The translations under genes and the position numbers were made by a program. The notes under the pieces are model-generated. The model worked only from the letters and a program-made list of their open reading frames with translations. It had not been told where the DNA came from and ran no database searches. A DNA stretch of 64,000 nt from Pseudomonas paracarnis (GTDB lineage Bacteria > Pseudomonadota > Gammaproteobacteria > Pseudomonadales > Pseudomonadaceae), in contig NZ_CAJFCN010000003.1 of NCBI RefSeq assembly GCF_904063055.1, positions 62,001-126,000 of the forward strand, written 5' to 3'. Below, piece after piece: positions 1-9,087 of this stretch. Numbering within the stretch: position 1 is the stretch's first letter; each line of letters begins with the position of its first letter.

Positions 1-2217
1 CACACCCGGCACGGTCAGATGAAGCAAGGTTTGCGCCAGCCCATTCAGGGCGCCGGCGGGGGCGATGGCCTGCGCAGCGCTGTCCAACGCACTGCGCAGC
101 GGCGCACCGGCCTCACTGAGCAGCAGGCGCTTGAGGAACGCTTCCACCGCCTGTTCGTAAGCCTCGTTGGGCGCGCTCCAACTGCTCTGCAACTTGGCCT
201 CGCGCAGGGCTTTTTGCTGCCACTGCCACAGGCGTTGCTGGTACGCCTCCAGATCAGGGTTGGGCTCCAGCGGCCAACTGCCCAGCAGCACCTGATAAAG
301 AATCAGTTCATCACCCGCCGAGGGGCTCTCGGCGCTCTCGCGCAAAGGCTCGGCCAGGCGGCGCCAGTGCTCGACCTGTTCGGCATACCAGGAGGCGCAC
401 TCGCTGAGTACCGCCAGGCGCGCACGGGTGTCTTCGCCGCGTTTGTGGTCGTGGGTGGCGGTGGCCAGCAGGTTGCCGGGGAAGGTCTTCAGGCGTTGTT
501 GATTGGCCGCATGGAAATCTGCCAACGGCGCACTGAATTGCTCGGTACTGAAACCCACATCGTTGCGCGACAACAACACCGCCGAACGATAGAAGGCGGT
601 GTCTTCCACAGCCTTGGCGGCGGCGGGCGAGGTCAGTTGCTGGAAGCGCACGCAGGCATGCTTGAGCATCTTGCGCGCCCGGCCTACCGGGCGATTGCGC
701 CAGGGCTGACCACCCAACCATTGTTCCAGATGGTCGAGCACCGGCCAGTCGCCTTCGTTGAGGGTACTGCGTGCACCCTCCATGGCCTGCTGGAACACCT
801 TGTCGTCGGCCGCACTGCGGCCCTTGGCGCTGATATAGGTGCGGTACACCGGGAAATGCACAATCAGTTCCTGCAGGGCCCGGCGGATGGCGCCCAGGGT
901 CAGGTCGCGGGTCATCACGTCATCGCGGGCCACTTGCAGCAGCGCCTGGGCCACGCTTTCGAAGTCGCCGCCCAAAGAACCATTGAGGATCTGCTGGCGC
1001 GCCAGCCGCGCTTCTTCGCTGAAGGCTGAAGGCCGTTCGCTGTGACGCGTCCACATCTCGGCCAGCGGTGCAAAACCTTCGGGATGGTGTTGCAGCAAGG
1101 ACAACTGGTTCATGAACTCGTAGCCGGTAGTGCCGTCCACCTGCCAGTCTTCACGCAAAGTTTCGCCTTCGCCAAGGATCTTTTCGACGAAGATCGGCAA
1201 GTGGCGCTCGGGTGACAGCGCGTCCACACGCCGACGCAATTTGCGGCAATAGCCACGCGGGTCAGCCAGGCCGTCGATATGGTCGATGCGCAGCCCGTCG
1301 ACCAGCCCAGCGCTGATCAGCTCGAAAATCTTGCCATGGGTGGCTTCGAACACCGCCGTGCGTTCGACCCGCAGGCCGCCCAATTCATTGACGTCGAAGA
1401 AGCGCCGCCAGTTGATGTCGTCTGCGGCGGTGCGCCAACTGGCCAGGCGATAAGTCTGTTGTTCCAGCAGGTGATGCAGGCGCTCGAAGCCCTCGGGCTG
1501 GCGACTGTCGAATGCGGCCAGGCGTTGTTCAATAGCGGGTAGCAGCTCGCTGGCGCGTTCGGCCAAGGCTTGTTTGAGCGTGGTGGCTTCGGCGTAGGCG
1601 TCGTGCTGATAGGCGAGGGCGGCGAAACGTTCGGCCAGCGGTTTGAGTAACTCATCGTTGCCCAGGATCAGGCCGTAGTCCCTGGGGCAAATCGGAAAAC
1701 GGTGCTCGTAATGCTCGACGTAGAAACTCCCCTGGGCGGCATCGAACTTGAGCGGGAGCGTGCCGTTTTGCAAGGCTTCGCCGTAATCGCTGCCGAGGAA
1801 GGGCATCAGCAACTGGCCCTTGAGCAGCGGGTCGGGGGAGTGCCACTGGATGTCGAAAAACTCGCTGTAGGGGCTCAGGCGGCCCCACTCCAGCAGGTCG
1901 AGCCACCAAGGGTTATCCGCGCCGCCCACGGCCATATGGTTGGAGACGATATCGAGGATCAAGCCCATGTCGTGCTCACGCAGCGCGGCGACCAGGCGAC
2001 GCAACGCCGCTTCGCCACCCAGCTCTGGGTTGACGCGGGTCGGGTCTACCACATCGTAGCCGTGCATGGAGCCTGCGCGGGCGCTTAACAGTGGTGAAGC
2101 ATACAGGTGGCTGATACCCAGTTGGGCAAAGTACGGCACCAGTGGCACCGCGTCATCGAGGGTAAAACCTTTATGAAATTGCAGGCGCTGGGTGGCGCGC
2201 AGGGGCAGTGCGTTCAT
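1..2217 (-). CDS. treY: Malto-oligosyltrehalose synthase (3' end outside window)
   Basis: GH13 enzyme that turns the reducing-end maltose unit of a maltooligosaccharide into a trehalosyl unit, the first step of the TreY-TreZ route in the cytoplasm. The frame is open from an ATG at 2217 to the window edge: 739 codons of a family that is usually a little over 900 residues, so the C-terminus is missing. GH13 region I is visible as DIVSNHM at residues 89-95, and the N-terminal (beta/alpha) start HKGFTLDDAVPLVPYFAQLG fits TreY. The start overlaps the malQ stop as ATGA, which indicates translational coupling. No frameshift was seen in the stretch I translated (about the first 150 codons). Confidence 0.93.
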   Translation of the reverse strand, partial: MNALPLRATQRLQFHKGFTLDDAVPLVPYFAQLGISHLYASPLLSARAGSMHGYDVVDPTRVNPELGGEAALRRLVAALREHDMGLILDIVSNHMAVGGADNPWWLDLLEWGRLSPYSEFFDIQWHSPDPLLKGQLLMPFLGSDYGEALQNGTLPLKFDAAQGSFYVEHYEHRFPICPRDYGLILGNDELLKPLAERFAALAYQHDAYAEATTLKQALAERASELLPAIEQRLAAFDSRQPEGFERLHHLLEQQTYRLASWRTAADDINWRRFFDVNELGGLRVERTAVFEATHGKIFELISAGLVDGLRIDHIDGLADPRGYCRKLRRRVDALSPERHLPIFVEKILGEGETLREDWQVDGTTGYEFMNQLSLLQHHPEGFAPLAEMWTRHSERPSAFSEEARLARQQILNGSLGGDFESVAQALLQVARDDVMTRDLTLGAIRRALQELIVHFPVYRTYISAKGRSAADDKVFQQAMEGARSTLNEGDWPVLDHLEQWLGGQPWRNRPVGRARKMLKHACVRFQQLTSPAAAKAVEDTAFYRSAVLLSRNDVGFSTEQFSAPLADFHAANQQRLKTFPGNLLATATHDHKRGEDTRARLAVLSECASWYAEQVEHWRRLAEPLRESAESPSAGDELILYQVLLGSWPLEPNPDLEAYQQRLWQWQQKALREAKLQSSWSAPNEAYEQAVEAFLKRLLLSEAGAPLRSALDSAAQAIAPAGALNGLAQTLLHLTVPGV

Positions 2218-4298
2218 CGGTCACGCTCATAGGCTTGGTTGCGCGCCACGGCCAGCAGTTCGAGGCGACGCGCGGCGCTGTCATTGTCGAGCAGGCTGGC
2301 GGCTTCGCCGGGCAAGCGGCGGCGCCAATTGGGGTGGGTGTCGAGGGTGCCCGGCAGGTTGGCTTGCTCCTCGATGCCCAAAGCATCTTCCAGGGGCAAC
2401 AACACCAGGGGCGCGCGGGTATGGCCCAGGTAGCGCACGCTGGCGTCGATCATATGGTCGGTGTCGTTGCGGATCTCATCGATGAAGTTCTGCGGGTCCT
2501 GGCTCAAGGCTTGGCGCAGTGCCTGGCGTTCGCGCAGGCGGTGTTCGCTCCATTGGTCCACGGTGGGCGCATCGATCAGGCCCAGCTGGATATTCCATTC
2601 GATATCGCGGCTGTGCCACCAGCCATTGAGGGTCGGCAAGTCGTGGGTACTGGTGGTGGCCAAGGCGTTGTCGGGCCAATCGAGGATGGGCTTGAACTGG
2701 CCGTCATGGTTCTGTTCGAACAGCAGCACACGCATACCCAGGATCGAGCGGGCGCTGAGCTTTTCGCGCAGGCCCTCAGGCACGGTGCCAAGGTCTTCAC
2801 CGAGGACGATGGCCTGGTGGCGGTGCGATTCCAAGGCGAGCAAACGCAGCAGGTCGTCCACCGGGTAATACAAATAGGCGCCTTCGCGGGGTGATGCACC
2901 CAGGGGGATCACCCACAGGCGTTGCAGGCCCATCACATGGTCGATGCGCAAGCCGCCGGCATGGGCGAAGTTGGCCCGCAGCATTTCGATAAAGGCGCGA
3001 AAGCCATTGCGCTTGAGGCCCTCTGGGGAAAAGGCAGAGATCCCCCAACCTTGGCCTGCGCGGTTGAGAATGTCCGGTGACGCGCCCACGGTCAGGTCGG
3101 CCAGCAGTTCGTCTTGACGGCTCCAGGCCTGGCTACCGCCGCCATCGGCACCCACCGCTAGGTCGGCGATCAGGCCGATGCCCATGCCGCTGCCACGGGC
3201 GGCTTGTTGCGCGCGCTCAAGGCTACGGGCGATCAGCCATTGGGTGAAGGCGAAATAGCCGATTTCGTCGCGGTTTTCCTCGGCGAACTGCGCCAGGGCC
3301 GGGCTTTGCGGCGTGCGCCAGGCTTCGGGCCATTGGCGCCAGTCCAGGTCCTCACCGGCGGCAGCACGCTGGGCCTGTATGGCTTCGAAGCGGCAGTGGT
3401 TTTCCAGGGCTTCGCCGCCGGTCTGGCGGAAGCTTTGGAAGTCGGCATGCTGGGGATGCGCGCCGTGGCGGAAGTCTTCATACAGTGTGCGCAGCAGGCG
3501 TTGCTTGGCCTTGGCGGCGGCCGGCCAGTCGATCAGCGGGAGCTGTTCCAGGGCATGCAACTCGTCAGCCAACCCGGCAGCTTCGATGGCGTTGCGCACC
3601 TCACGTTCACCGAGGATGCACGCCGGCGAAGCATACAGGCTGTTGAGAAACAGGCGGCTGGAGGGTGAATAAGGGCTGAAACGCTCGGTGTCGGCGCTGA
3701 ACATCGCGTGCATCGGGCTGATCGCCACCGCGTCGGCGCCGCGCTCGGCGGCGGAACGCACCAGGTGCTCCAGAGCCAGGGTGTCGCCAAAACCGCCATC
3801 GCCGAGGCGGCGCAAGGCATAGAGTTGGGCGCTGAGGCCCCAGGCGCGAGCGGGTTGGCTGTCGACCGCGTCGGCCACGCTGTAGCAGTGGCTGGGAGCG
3901 ACGGCCAGGGTGAAGGTTTGCCCGTCGATATGCACCTGGTGGTAGCCCAGGGCGATCACGCCGGGCAGCACAGCCTCGCCATCCAGGCGCAGCTCCAGGG
4001 TTTCGCCGATTTCCAGGCTGACGCGACACGGGGTATCGGGGGCGAAATAACGCGCCAGGTCCAGGCCCGCACCACTGTCGGTGGTCATCAACGGCGGCAG
4101 GTGGGTGTCTTGCTGCGCCTGCTCAAGTTGCTGCAGGCTGGCGTCGATCTCGGCATCGCTGTCGGCCGGGTGCCCAAGGCCTTTGAGCACAGCGCGCAGG
4201 GCGTCAGGCTTTACATGCTGCGGGCGACCGTTGGCATCGATCCAATCGACGGCCAGGCCTGCGCGGCTGGCGAGAATTTCCAGGTTCGCTTCGCTCAA
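2214..4298 (-). CDS. malQ: 4-alpha-glucanotransferase (amylomaltase)
   Basis: Cytoplasmic GH77 enzyme that transfers maltooligosaccharide segments between glucans and so rebuilds substrate for TreY/TreZ. About 694 residues. The GH77 catalytic regions are readable: LRIDHVMGL (nucleophile Asp), LGEDLGTVP (acid/base Glu) and STHDLPTLNGWW (transition-state Asp). I place the start at a TTG at 4298, because GGAG lies 7-8 nt upstream (4306-4309) and the TTG overlaps the treZ stop as TTGA, matching the ATGA junction to treY at the other end. A GC-poor extension to 4325 is possible but has no ribosome site. Middle gene of the glgA-treZ-malQ-treY operon. Confidence 0.93.
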   Translation of the reverse strand: MSEANLEILASRAGLAVDWIDANGRPQHVKPDALRAVLKGLGHPADSDAEIDASLQQLEQAQQDTHLPPLMTTDSGAGLDLARYFAPDTPCRVSLEIGETLELRLDGEAVLPGVIALGYHQVHIDGQTFTLAVAPSHCYSVADAVDSQPARAWGLSAQLYALRRLGDGGFGDTLALEHLVRSAAERGADAVAISPMHAMFSADTERFSPYSPSSRLFLNSLYASPACILGEREVRNAIEAAGLADELHALEQLPLIDWPAAAKAKQRLLRTLYEDFRHGAHPQHADFQSFRQTGGEALENHCRFEAIQAQRAAAGEDLDWRQWPEAWRTPQSPALAQFAEENRDEIGYFAFTQWLIARSLERAQQAARGSGMGIGLIADLAVGADGGGSQAWSRQDELLADLTVGASPDILNRAGQGWGISAFSPEGLKRNGFRAFIEMLRANFAHAGGLRIDHVMGLQRLWVIPLGASPREGAYLYYPVDDLLRLLALESHRHQAIVLGEDLGTVPEGLREKLSARSILGMRVLLFEQNHDGQFKPILDWPDNALATTSTHDLPTLNGWWHSRDIEWNIQLGLIDAPTVDQWSEHRLRERQALRQALSQDPQNFIDEIRNDTDHMIDASVRYLGHTRAPLVLLPLEDALGIEEQANLPGTLDTHPNWRRRLPGEAASLLDNDSAARRLELLAVARNQAYERDR

Positions 4299-6040
4299 AG
4301 AATGTCTCCAACAGGGGATAAGCAAACGCGTGCGCTCAAGGGCGGTAAGTGCGCACCTTGCTGGGCAGGCGTTTGGAAAATAATCGGGTGGGGTGCCGGA
4401 TGATCCAGGGGCTGTTCACTCAGGTTCAGGTCGATCTGCAGCACACGGCCGTTGCCCAGACGCCAGCGCGCGGTGACGGCATGGTCAGCCAGCACCTGCG
4501 CGCCCAGGGCCACCGTGCCGGGCAAGTGCGGCACCACGTGTGTGTGACGCAGGCTCAGCAGGTGACGGTAGAGCTGGGTGTGGTCGTTCTCGACGAAGGA
4601 GGGCACCGACTGTAAAAAGGTTTGCAGCGCGTTGGGGTCGGGGATGCGCTGGCGTTGCTCGGGGTCGTGAAACGCCGCGAAGTCGGCAAATTCATTGCGC
4701 CGCCCCTCACGCACCGCCTCGGCCAGTTCGCCATGATGGTCGGTAAAAAACAGGAAGGGCTCGGCGGCATTTACTTCGTCGCCCATGAACAGCATCGGGA
4801 TCATGGGGCACAGCAGCAGCAGGGCGGTCGCGGCTTTCAGGGCCTGGGGCGAACACAACTGGTGCAGGCGTTCGCCCAGAGCGCGGTTGCCAACCTGGTC
4901 GTGGTTCTGCAGGAATGCGACGAAGGCGCTGGGGGGCAGTTCCGCACTGGGTTCGCCCCGTGCATGACCATGGCGTGTCGTTTCGCCCTGGTAGATGAAC
5001 CCCTCGGCCAGGCAGCGCGCCAGCTTGGCGGTGGGCTGCTCGGCAAAATCGCTGTAGTAAGCGTCGGTTTCACCGGTGAGCAGTACGTGCAGCACATTAT
5101 GAAAGTCGTCATTCCATTGGGCGTCGAAATCGTGCTGCAACAGGCTGGCCTGGTTCAGTTCGTTTTCCAGCATCAGCCACACGTGGCGTCCGCCGTCCAC
5201 CTGCTGGCGTACCCGTTGTGCCAGTTCCTGTAGAAACCCGGGGTTGTCAATGGCGTGCACGGCATCCAGGCGCAGGCCGTCGAAGCGGTATTCGAGCAGC
5301 CACATCAGGGCGTTATCGAGGAAGAAATCCCGCACTTCACGGCGCTCGAAATCAATACCAGCGCCCCAGGGGGTGTGCACGTCCTCCTGGAAGAACCCCT
5401 GGGCGTACTGGCCCAGGTAATTGCCGTCGGGGCCGAAGTGGTTGTAGACCACATCGAGGATCACGGCCAAACCGTGGCCGTGGGCACTGTCGATCAGTTG
5501 CTTGAGTTGCTCGGGAGTGCCGTAGGTGGCGTGGGGCGCATAGGGCAGCACGCCGTCATAGCCCCAATTGCGTTCGCCGGGAAATTGCGCCAAAGGCATC
5601 AATTCAATTGCGGTGACGCCTAGTTCGGCCAGGCGGGGCAGGTGTTTCTCGACGGCAGCGTAGCCGCCCATGGCGCCGACGTGGAGTTCGTAGATCACCG
5701 CCGTGTGCCACGGGCGACCCTGCCACTGGCTGTGGCGCCATTCATAGGCGAGGGGGTCGACTACTCGGCTCCACCCATGCACATCCAGCGCCTGGGCCCT
5801 GGAAGCGGGGTCGGGCACCGTGTTTTCGCCATCGATATTAAAGCGGTAAAGCGTGCCGGCAGGGCACGCGACTTCGACTTCGAACCAACCACCGGTCTGG
5901 GGAAGCATGACGATGGTTTTACCCTGTTCCAATTCAACGCTGACATAAAATGCGTCTGGCGCCCATAACGCAAAGCGCGTGCGGTGCGCGTCCAGCATGA
6001 TTGCGCCGTGGGGCCAGGTTTCCAGAGTCCTTGACGGCAT
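4295..6040 (-). CDS. treZ: Malto-oligosyltrehalose trehalohydrolase
   Basis: GH13 hydrolase that releases trehalose from maltooligosyltrehalose made by TreY. 581 residues, close to the family norm. It has an N-terminal beta-sandwich (FALWAPDAFYVSVELEQGK), then a (beta/alpha)8 barrel with DVVYNHFGPDGNYLG (region I), DGLRLDAVHAIDN (region II, nucleophile Asp), LENELN (region III) and FLQNHDQVGNRALGERL (region IV). A strong GGGAGGT site lies 9 nt before the ATG at 6040. Only 31 nt separate it from glgA upstream, and its stop overlaps the malQ start. Confidence 0.95.
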   Translation of the reverse strand: MPSRTLETWPHGAIMLDAHRTRFALWAPDAFYVSVELEQGKTIVMLPQTGGWFEVEVACPAGTLYRFNIDGENTVPDPASRAQALDVHGWSRVVDPLAYEWRHSQWQGRPWHTAVIYELHVGAMGGYAAVEKHLPRLAELGVTAIELMPLAQFPGERNWGYDGVLPYAPHATYGTPEQLKQLIDSAHGHGLAVILDVVYNHFGPDGNYLGQYAQGFFQEDVHTPWGAGIDFERREVRDFFLDNALMWLLEYRFDGLRLDAVHAIDNPGFLQELAQRVRQQVDGGRHVWLMLENELNQASLLQHDFDAQWNDDFHNVLHVLLTGETDAYYSDFAEQPTAKLARCLAEGFIYQGETTRHGHARGEPSAELPPSAFVAFLQNHDQVGNRALGERLHQLCSPQALKAATALLLLCPMIPMLFMGDEVNAAEPFLFFTDHHGELAEAVREGRRNEFADFAAFHDPEQRQRIPDPNALQTFLQSVPSFVENDHTQLYRHLLSLRHTHVVPHLPGTVALGAQVLADHAVTARWRLGNGRVLQIDLNLSEQPLDHPAPHPIIFQTPAQQGAHLPPLSARVCLSPVGDIL

Positions 6041-6071
6041 CTATGAAGACCTCCCTTAGTTGTTCCAGTCG

Positions 6072-7628
6072 TTACTTGTTCGATTTTCCCAATGCCTTGG
6101 CCACCAGTCGTTCATAGAGCTCGGCGTAGGGTTCCACGGCCTGGCACCAGTTGAACGGCTGGGTCATGGCACGGCTGCGCATGGCGTTGAGCAGACCGGG
6201 GAAGGCGAACACCTTGAAGGCGCGGCGCAGCGCCTCTTCGTAGCTTTGCACGGTGGATTCATTGAACAGGAAGCCGGTGACGCCATCCTCAATGGTGTCC
6301 GCCAGCCCGCCGGTGTTACGCGCCACCGGCAACGAGCCGAAGCGCTGCGCATACATCTGGCTCAGGCCGCAGGGTTCATAGCGTGACGGCATCAGCAGGA
6401 AATCGCTGCCGGCGAACATGCGGCGCGCATCGGTCTCGTTGAAGCCGATACGTACCCCCACCTGGCCCGGGAAGCGCAGTGCCAATTCGCGCATGGCCTG
6501 TTCTTCTTCCGGCTCGCCACGGCCGATGATCGCAATCTGGCCGCCGTTTTCGACGATGAAACTGGCGACGGCTTCGGTCAGGTCCAGGCCTTTCTGGTAG
6601 ACCAGGCGCGAGACCACAGCGAACAGCGGGCCAGTGGATGGCTGCAGCTCAAACAACTCGCGCACATGGGCGGCGTTGATAGCCTTGCCCTCCCAGTCGC
6701 CGATATTGAAGTTGTGAATCAGATGCGTGTCGGTGGACGTCTCCCAGCTTTCGTCAATACCGTTGGGAATGCCGCTGAGCAGACCTTGCTGGGTCTTGCT
6801 GGCGAGGAATCCATCCAGGCCGCAACCGAATTCCGGGGTGGTGATCTCCTGGGCGTAGGTGGCGCTCACGGTGGTGATATGGCTGGAATACGCCATGCCC
6901 GCCTTGAGAAACGACATCTTGCCGTAGAACTCCATGCCTTCTTGTTGCAGGGCATGGGGCGGAATGCCCAGCTCTGGCGTCGAGGCCAGGCTGACCACGC
7001 CCTGGTAGGCCAGGTTATGAATGGTGAACAGGGTTGGCGTGCGTGACCCACGCCAGTGCATGTACGCCGGAGCCAGGCCCGCAGGCCAGTCATGGGCATG
7101 CACCAGGTCCGGGCACCAGTGGATTTGCGCGAGGTTGGCGGCCATGTCGGCGGCGGCCAGGCCCAGACGGGCGAAGCGGATATGGTTGTCTGGCCAGTCG
7201 CGACCGTTGTTGGCGCCGTAGGGCGTGCCTTCACGCTCATACAGTTCGGGGCAGATCAGCACGTAGATGACCAGGCCGTCCTTGAGGTCCATGCGCCCGA
7301 TCTTGCACGGTGGCAACGCAGCGTGGCCGCCTAGTTCACCGACGATATGAATCGGGTTGTCGCTTTCCATCACTTGCGGGTAGCCCGGAATCAGTACTCG
7401 CACATCATGCAGGTGAGCCATGGCGCGGGGCAGGGCAGCGGAGACGTCGCCCAGGCCACCGGTTTTCACCAGGTCCGCGAACTCGGAGGTGACAAACAAG
7501 ACTTTCTTTCGATTCGGATTCTGACTCACGACCGGCCGCACAGTGTTGGGCAGGTCGGCCAAAGACTTTGGCCCTCCTGCCGGCTGACTAAAACGCTCTC
7601 CCTGAGTATCTACTGCGGCACTGATCAT
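6072..7628 (-). CDS. glgA: Glycogen synthase (ADP-glucose type)
   Basis: GT5 glycosyltransferase that extends alpha-1,4-glucan from ADP-glucose in the cytoplasm. 518 residues, longer than typical GlgA because of a roughly 40-residue N-terminal extension before the KKVLFVTSEFADLVKTGGLGDV donor-binding start. The C-terminal GT-B signature PSRYEPCGLSQMYAQRFGSLP is present, followed by NTGGLADTIEDG. GGGAG lies 6 nt before the ATG at 7628. It is the first gene of the glgA-treZ-malQ-treY operon, so the glucan polymer and its conversion to trehalose are transcribed together. Confidence 0.94.
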   Translation of the reverse strand: MISAAVDTQGERFSQPAGGPKSLADLPNTVRPVVSQNPNRKKVLFVTSEFADLVKTGGLGDVSAALPRAMAHLHDVRVLIPGYPQVMESDNPIHIVGELGGHAALPPCKIGRMDLKDGLVIYVLICPELYEREGTPYGANNGRDWPDNHIRFARLGLAAADMAANLAQIHWCPDLVHAHDWPAGLAPAYMHWRGSRTPTLFTIHNLAYQGVVSLASTPELGIPPHALQQEGMEFYGKMSFLKAGMAYSSHITTVSATYAQEITTPEFGCGLDGFLASKTQQGLLSGIPNGIDESWETSTDTHLIHNFNIGDWEGKAINAAHVRELFELQPSTGPLFAVVSRLVYQKGLDLTEAVASFIVENGGQIAIIGRGEPEEEQAMRELALRFPGQVGVRIGFNETDARRMFAGSDFLLMPSRYEPCGLSQMYAQRFGSLPVARNTGGLADTIEDGVTGFLFNESTVQSYEEALRRAFKVFAFPGLLNAMRSRAMTQPFNWCQAVEPYAELYERLVAKALGKSNK

Positions 7629-7973
7629 AATGCACTCCCATCTGTTGGTTGGCTAATGGCCCGCTGCCATCGGCTCCGAGTGACCGCATCCTGCGGCCAG
7701 GCACACAAGCGCTATACAAGCTGGCAAGGCGTATGCCAGTTGCAACGTCGGCTTAAAAAGATTGGATGAGCGGGCATTCGGCCTAAAGCGCGCGTGCTCG
7801 CCCTTACCTAAAACTTGACCAGCGGCAGGTTTCGAAAGTTTAGATTTTTTGCGGGGTTTTTGTTTTGGAACGGACCCATCGGTCATGAGTCTAGGACAGA
7901 TCCCAGCGCCTGCTGGGTTTTCAAGCCGATTTTGTAGGACAAAAAACTTTTATCGATATACCGCCCTGCCTCT
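7629..7973. other. Intergenic leader upstream of glgA
   Basis: 345 nt between glgA and a REPIN. It must contain the glgA operon promoter, but I could not pick out a convincing -35/-10 pair by eye. A 77-codon minus frame here (7653-7886) has no ribosome site and no recognisable domain, so I did not call it a gene. Confidence 0.4.
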
Positions 7974-8071
7974 GTAGGAGCGAGCTTGCTCGCGAAAAAC
8001 CAAAGGCCGCCGAGTAAAACCAGAATGACCGCGTTATCGTTGGCGTTTTTCGCGAGCAAGCTCGCTCCTAC
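7974..8071. repeat. REPIN: perfect 27-bp inverted pair of REP palindromes
   Basis: The 27 bases at 7974-8000 are the exact reverse complement of 8045-8071, separated by 44 nt. Each arm is itself an imperfect palindrome built on GCGAGCTTGCTCGC. This is the arrangement of REPIN elements mobilised by RAYT transposases in Pseudomonas. It lies between the divergently read ends of two minus-strand genes. Similar palindromes recur near 32.1, 36.6 and 43.4 kb. Confidence 0.9.
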
Positions 8072-8108
8072 CAAAAGACAGGGTGAAATAACGCACTAAA
8101 GTGGTGCG

Positions 8109-9062
8109 TCAGGTGAGCCCGCGAATGGGCACACCCTTGGCCCAGGCTTGGATATCTTCGATCATCTGCTGATAGAACTGCCGGTAATTCTGCTCGCTCA
8201 CATACCCCACGTGTGGCGTCGCCAGTAGATTGGGCAAGTGGCGAAACGGATGGTCAGCCGGCAGCGGTTCCTGGGCATATACATCCAGCGCCGCCCCGGC
8301 CAGACGACCGCTGCGTAACGCTTGCACCAGCGCCTGCTCATCCACAATCGGCCCGCGTGCGGTGTTCACCAGCCGCGCGGTGGGTTTCATCCAGCCCAAC
8401 GCTTGCGCATCCACCAGGCCACGGCTGCGCTCGCTGAGCACCAGGTGGATGGTCAGAATATCCGCCTGCTCAAACAGCTCGCGCTTGCTGACCCAACTCA
8501 CCCCTGATTCCGCCGCTCGCTCGGGCGTGAGGTTCTCACTCCAGGCAATCACCCGCATACCAAAGACCTGGGCGAACCTTGCGACTTTCTGGCCAATGCT
8601 GCCCAGCCCCAGAATGCCCAAGGTCTTGCCATGCAGATCGCCGCCCAGACCGACCTGCCATCCGCCCGCACGCAGTGAGTTGGCTTCGGCGAGCAGGTTG
8701 CGTGTAGAGGCCATGATCAAGGCCCAGGTCAGTTCCGGTGCGGCGTGTTTATAGCTGTCGGTGCCGCACACCTGGATGCCCAGAGCCTTGGCTGCGGGAA
8801 GGTCGATGGCGGCATTGCGCATGCCGCCGGTCACCAGCAATTTGAGCTTGGGCAGCCCTTGCAGCAGGGCTTTGTCAAAGGTTGAGCGTTCGCGCATCAG
8901 GCAAATCACCTCGAACCCTTTCAAGCGCTCGATCATGGTGGCGGTATCGGCGGGGTAGTCGTGGAGAAAATGCACCATGCCTACGCTGCCCAGCGTCGAC
9001 CAATCCACCACGTCACTGGCCACGTTTTGCCAGTCATCCAATACTGCGATCTGTATCGACAT
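8109..9062 (-). CDS. D-2-hydroxyacid dehydrogenase family protein
   Basis: NAD(P)-dependent oxidoreductase of the D-isomer-specific 2-hydroxyacid dehydrogenase family, 317 residues. The Rossmann dinucleotide loop is GLGSIG, the conserved substrate-site Arg sits in NTARGPIVDEQAL, and the catalytic His is in ATPHVGYVSEQNY, with a Glu in EPLPADHPF between them. The start ATG at 9062 is preceded by GAGG. The substrate (glyoxylate, hydroxypyruvate, phosphoglycerate or other) cannot be told from sequence alone. It stands alone between a REPIN and a hydrolase gene read in the same direction 25 nt away. Confidence 0.88.
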   Translation of the reverse strand: MSIQIAVLDDWQNVASDVVDWSTLGSVGMVHFLHDYPADTATMIERLKGFEVICLMRERSTFDKALLQGLPKLKLLVTGGMRNAAIDLPAAKALGIQVCGTDSYKHAAPELTWALIMASTRNLLAEANSLRAGGWQVGLGGDLHGKTLGILGLGSIGQKVARFAQVFGMRVIAWSENLTPERAAESGVSWVSKRELFEQADILTIHLVLSERSRGLVDAQALGWMKPTARLVNTARGPIVDEQALVQALRSGRLAGAALDVYAQEPLPADHPFRHLPNLLATPHVGYVSEQNYRQFYQQMIEDIQAWAKGVPIRGLT

Positions 9063-9087
9063 ACACGCGGGCCTCGAAAAGGTTGAA

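Noticed and set aside
19..1029. 336-codon plus-strand open frame
   Set aside because: Lies opposite treY; composition is that of an antisense shadow and no domain is readable.
7653..7886. 77-codon minus-strand frame upstream of glgA
   Set aside because: No ribosome site, no recognisable domain, and it occupies the region where the glgA promoter should be.
7974..8071. REPIN as an insertion sequence or CRISPR
   Set aside because: Only two palindromic arms with no open frame or repeated spacer pattern between them; no CRISPR array exists in the window.
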